From assembly GCA_014377305.1 (NCBI GenBank), contig JACMPW010000015.1:1-64000 (forward strand): a stretch of DNA of 64,000 nucleotides. Reading direction: 5' to 3'. The translations under genes were made by a program, and so were the position numbers. The notes under the pieces were generated by a model. That model did not search any database. It was not told where the DNA came from and was given only the letters and a program-made list of their open reading frames with translations. Shown one piece after another: positions 61,609-64,000 of the stretch (its first letter is position 1; every line of letters begins with the position of its first letter). Source of the stretch: Candidatus Altimarinota bacterium. GTDB lineage: Bacteria; Patescibacteriota; Gracilibacteria; BD1-5; UBA2023.

Positions 61609-62157
61609 ATGCACTCACTCACTATCAATAAAAAAGATATAGAGCCATATATGCCTCGTGGTATGTCAGATGGTAAAAAAGAAGATATATATCATCTGAC
61701 CAATCAAATATCAGATGCCGTCTCTTCACAGCTACCAATAGGATTTTCGTATGATGGCAACTCTCGTCTCCTCCTCCCTCATAGCCTCTTCCTCCAAGAT
61801 ACAATTCCATCGAGCATGAGCGAGGTACGGAGACCATGACATATCCATACGAGTATGAAATTCTATAAACAAGGAGCGAGACGAGCTATTGGTATAGATG
61901 CGTTTCAGATGTTTTCCCGAGATGAAGACTCGAGAAATGGATGGAAGACACTGCATCTCGATAGAGTCGATGATGCGAGATTGATGAAACGAGATGCGTT
62001 ATATAAGGCGTTTTCTATAGATGATGAGATCGATGATCATACACATCTCATAGACTGATTTGCTACAATATATGATTTTGTTCGTAACTGGAATCATTGG
62101 TTCAGAACTTTTCTCTTACAATCGCCTTCTCGATTCGATCTCAAGTGACCAAATTAA
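61609..62157 (+). CDS. Hypothetical protein
   Basis: 182 residues, soluble. 'LPIGFSYDGNSRLLLPHSLFLQD' and 'YKQGARRAIGIDAFQMFSRDEDS' (regions 42-65 and 86-108). Three TGA codons are Gly. Not recognised; 27 nt after the previous gene, probably one operon. Confidence 0.65.
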
Positions 62158-62172
62158 TAAATAATGCTACTT

Positions 62173-62200
62173 AATCTACTCAAATTTGAGTAGATTTTTA
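62173..62200 (+). terminator. Terminator
   Basis: Palindrome AATCTACTCAAATTTGAGTA... (arms AATCTACTC/GAGTAGATT) followed by TTTT. Confidence 0.8.
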
Positions 62201-62253
62201 GTTGGATTTTATTTGGTTCTCTATATAATCATCTGGTATATATTATTCATGCT

Positions 62254-62661
62254 ATGACTCTCCATCTCCATCATCGCAAGCTCATCACGGTTGCTATCAT
62301 ATTTCTCCTATCTTGGCTTTTGGGTACATTTTTCATCCACCGATTCGAGGCAGGATTTCCGATTGGAGTGAGTTATTTCAATGCGTTTTATTTTACTGTG
62401 ATCACAACTGCTACTATCGGATTCGGCGACCTCGTCCCGATGACGGTAGCAGGCAAGGTGCTCACTATGGGATATGCGATATTCTATGTTCCACTCTTTC
62501 TCTACACGATGAATATATTGATTCAGTCTCGATTTGACCGGATCCGTATCGCTGATGAGTTGATCGAACGAGAGATCCATGATGTCGAGGCAGATGTGAG
62601 TGCTATCATAGATAATACCAAAAGAGCACAAAAACCCCGTCGGCGAATCGCCAGCAAATAA
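62254..62661 (+). CDS. Two-helix K+ channel pore protein 1
   Basis: 135 residues. Helix (about 9-27), pore loop with selectivity filter 'TIGFGD' near 55-60, second helix (about 70-90), and a basic cytoplasmic tail. Ion_trans_2 family. No RCK domain. No TGA codon. Followed 15 nt later by a second pore gene. Confidence 0.85.
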   Translation: MTLHLHHRKLITVAIIFLLSWLLGTFFIHRFEAGFPIGVSYFNAFYFTVITTATIGFGDLVPMTVAGKVLTMGYAIFYVPLFLYTMNILIQSRFDRIRIADELIEREIHDVEADVSAIIDNTKRAQKPRRRIASK

Positions 62662-62676
62662 TCAATACGAACTCTC

Positions 62677-62982
62677 ATGGCCAAAAAATTCATCAAGAAG
62701 TCTCTCGGACAAATCTACTCTGGACTCACTCTCGGACAAAAACTCGAAATCGAGATTGCCGTAGTCATTGCCATACTCATCATCGGGATGTTATTTTATC
62801 ACTTCGCTGAGGGGTGGAGATATCTCGATGCTATATATTTCTCATCTACGACACTCGCTGCAGTCGGATATGGCGACTTCGCACCCAAGACAGATATTGG
62901 CAAGATATTCACGATTTTTTATCAGTTCATTGGGATTCCATTCTTTGTCTATACGACGAGTCTCTTCATCGATCGTAAATAG
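62677..62982 (+). CDS. Two-helix K+ channel pore protein 2
   Basis: 101 residues. Helix (about 26-44), filter 'AVGYGD' near 63-68, second helix (about 78-98). Also Ion_trans_2. The two pore proteins could form hetero-tetramers. No TGA codon; stop TAG. Confidence 0.85.
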   Translation: MAKKFIKKSLGQIYSGLTLGQKLEIEIAVVIAILIIGMLFYHFAEGWRYLDAIYFSSTTLAAVGYGDFAPKTDIGKIFTIFYQFIGIPFFVYTTSLFIDRK

Positions 62983-63004
62983 AATAAAAAACTCCGAAAA
63001 ACTC

Positions 63005-63031
63005 TTGCAATTCTCAAAAAAAAGATACTAT
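63005..63031 (+). promoter_or_regulatory. nrdB promoter
   Basis: TTGCAA (63005-63010), 15-bp spacer, TACTAT (63026-63031), leader about 28 nt. A second AT-rich box TAATAT ends 6 bases before the ATG. Confidence 0.45.
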
Positions 63032-63064
63032 ATATAGTGTCATCAGTAACCAATAATATACCAT

Positions 63065-64000
63065 ATGTCGGATACAGCTCAAGAAAAAATAAACAAGAAT
63101 CCTATATTCAATCCTGCAGGCAACGATGATCTCTCAGCTCGTACGATCATCAAGTGATCCACTACAGGACTTTTCAATCTCAATGCCGTCAAATACCCAT
63201 GGGCAAAGTCTCTCTACCAGGTCATGGTAGGCAACTTTTGGCTCCCTGAAAAAGTCTCAGGACTCAAAGATGATCAGAGAGACTTCACGAGTGTACTCAA
63301 CGCCGATGAGCAGCGAGCCTACAAATGAATCCTCTCGTTCCTGATATTTCTCGACTCTATCCAGACAGTCAATCTCCCTAACTTCTCCAACTATATCACG
63401 AGTCCAGAGATCAATCTGCTGCTCTCTATACAGGCATACCAAGAAGCAATCCACTCGCAGTCATATGCGACAATCCTCGAGTCAGTGATTGCTCCCGAGG
63501 ATCGCGAGGGGATCCACTACTTCTGGCGAGACAATGCTATACTCCTCAAACGCAATCAACATATCGGGCAGATCTATCAGAACTTCGTAGACTCGCCTAC
63601 TGATGAGACATTTTTTCGTGGACTTGTTGCCAACTTCCTCCTGGAGGGACTCTACTTTTACAATTGATTCGCATTTTTCGATACACTCGTGGATCATATG
63701 AAGATGCCAGCCACTGGCCGTATGATCGCCTATATCCGTCGTGACGAGCTCACACATGTGACACTATTCTCCAATATCCTCCGTGAGATCAAGAGAGAAT
63801 TCCCAGCTATCTACTCAGAGACCATCATCGAAGAGATGACTCGTACAGCGGTCGATCAGGAGATCGAGTGGGCTCAGCATATCCTCGGGAATCGTATCCC
63901 TGGGATCAATGGTGAGAGTACGGCGGAGTATACTCGTTGGCTCGCCAACCAGAGACTCTCGATGCTCGGGATAGCTCCGATATATACCGATGCGATCAAA
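63065..64000 (+). CDS. nrdB: Ribonucleoside-diphosphate reductase beta subunit (3' end missing)
   Basis: 312 residues to the window end. Di-iron ligands are in place: D in 'LDSIQT', E and H in 'QEAIHSQSY' (with the Tyr that would carry the radical), E in 'LLEGLYFYNGF', and E/H in 'RRDELTH'. The Gly of 'YNGF' is TGA. Works with NrdA. Confidence 0.93.

Overview
ORGANISM. The window reads correctly only if UGA is glycine and just UAA/UAG stop (NCBI code 25). Dozens of ORFs are cut by in-frame TGA, and the TGA falls where the protein family has an invariant Gly: the prepilin cleavage site (18094 gene), the rhodanese active-site loop (37259), both glycines of a Rossmann GxGxxG (40098), UvrD motif 'SKGLE' (52424), and three units of a 17-residue repeat whose other units use GGN. 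Every CDS I could close ends in TAA or TAG. The only tRNA seen is an ordinary tRNA-Trp with CCA anticodon, so UGA=Trp is not supported. This points to Gracilibacteria (BD1-5) or Absconditabacteria (SR1) of the CPR/Patescibacteria, chromosomal DNA. Many genes lack a Shine-Dalgarno and several have a -10 box exactly 6 nt from the start codon, suggesting leaderless mRNAs.

LAYOUT. 1-104 transposase N-terminus (partial). 308-2709 rimO and ddl (minus). 2802-5243 a large secreted lamin-tail/PKD protein. 5300-5535 a candidate ncRNA. 5534-8786 a minus cluster: a protein with an SSB-like C-terminal tip, a polytopic membrane protein, a polysaccharide flippase. 8880-14129 polA (polymerase domain only), small membrane proteins, a hibernation-factor-like protein, RseP- and PrsW-type membrane proteases. 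14119 tsaE. 14585-23732 a type IV pilus/surface block: PilN-like, PilO-like, PilC, four pseudopilins, a repeat adhesin with a peptidase-S74 chaperone, a frameshifted adhesin remnant and another exported protein. 23789-28336 dnaB, TPR protein, rplS, dnaA. 28392-34758 a hypothetical, rsmI, sensor kinase, gltX, zinc-ribbon protein, mltG. 34818-38758 a ferric-reductase/rubredoxin/FNR fusion convergent with a persulfide-handling operon under a BigR/SqrR-like ArsR repressor. 38913 ppk2, 40098 flavoprotein. 41455-43603 a class-F-like sortase beside its probable substrate. 44007-46204 tRNA-Trp, tsf, membrane protein, rpsB. 46892-57138 gatB, CAP-domain protein, HJ-resolvase-like nuclease, TIM-barrel protein, pcrA/uvrD, dioxygenase, pirin, cytidylyltransferase. 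57382-64000 nrdA with two NrdR boxes, MutT, an archaeal-adenylate-kinase-like protein, two K+ channel pore proteins and nrdB (cut by the window end).

HOW IT FITS. The gene content (pili, adhesins, sortase-anchored surface protein, dNTP synthesis, MutT, polyphosphate kinase, redox/persulfide defence, no evident biosynthetic pathways) suits a small, surface-attached, host-dependent bacterium. Positions are hand-derived; function calls are from motif recognition only.
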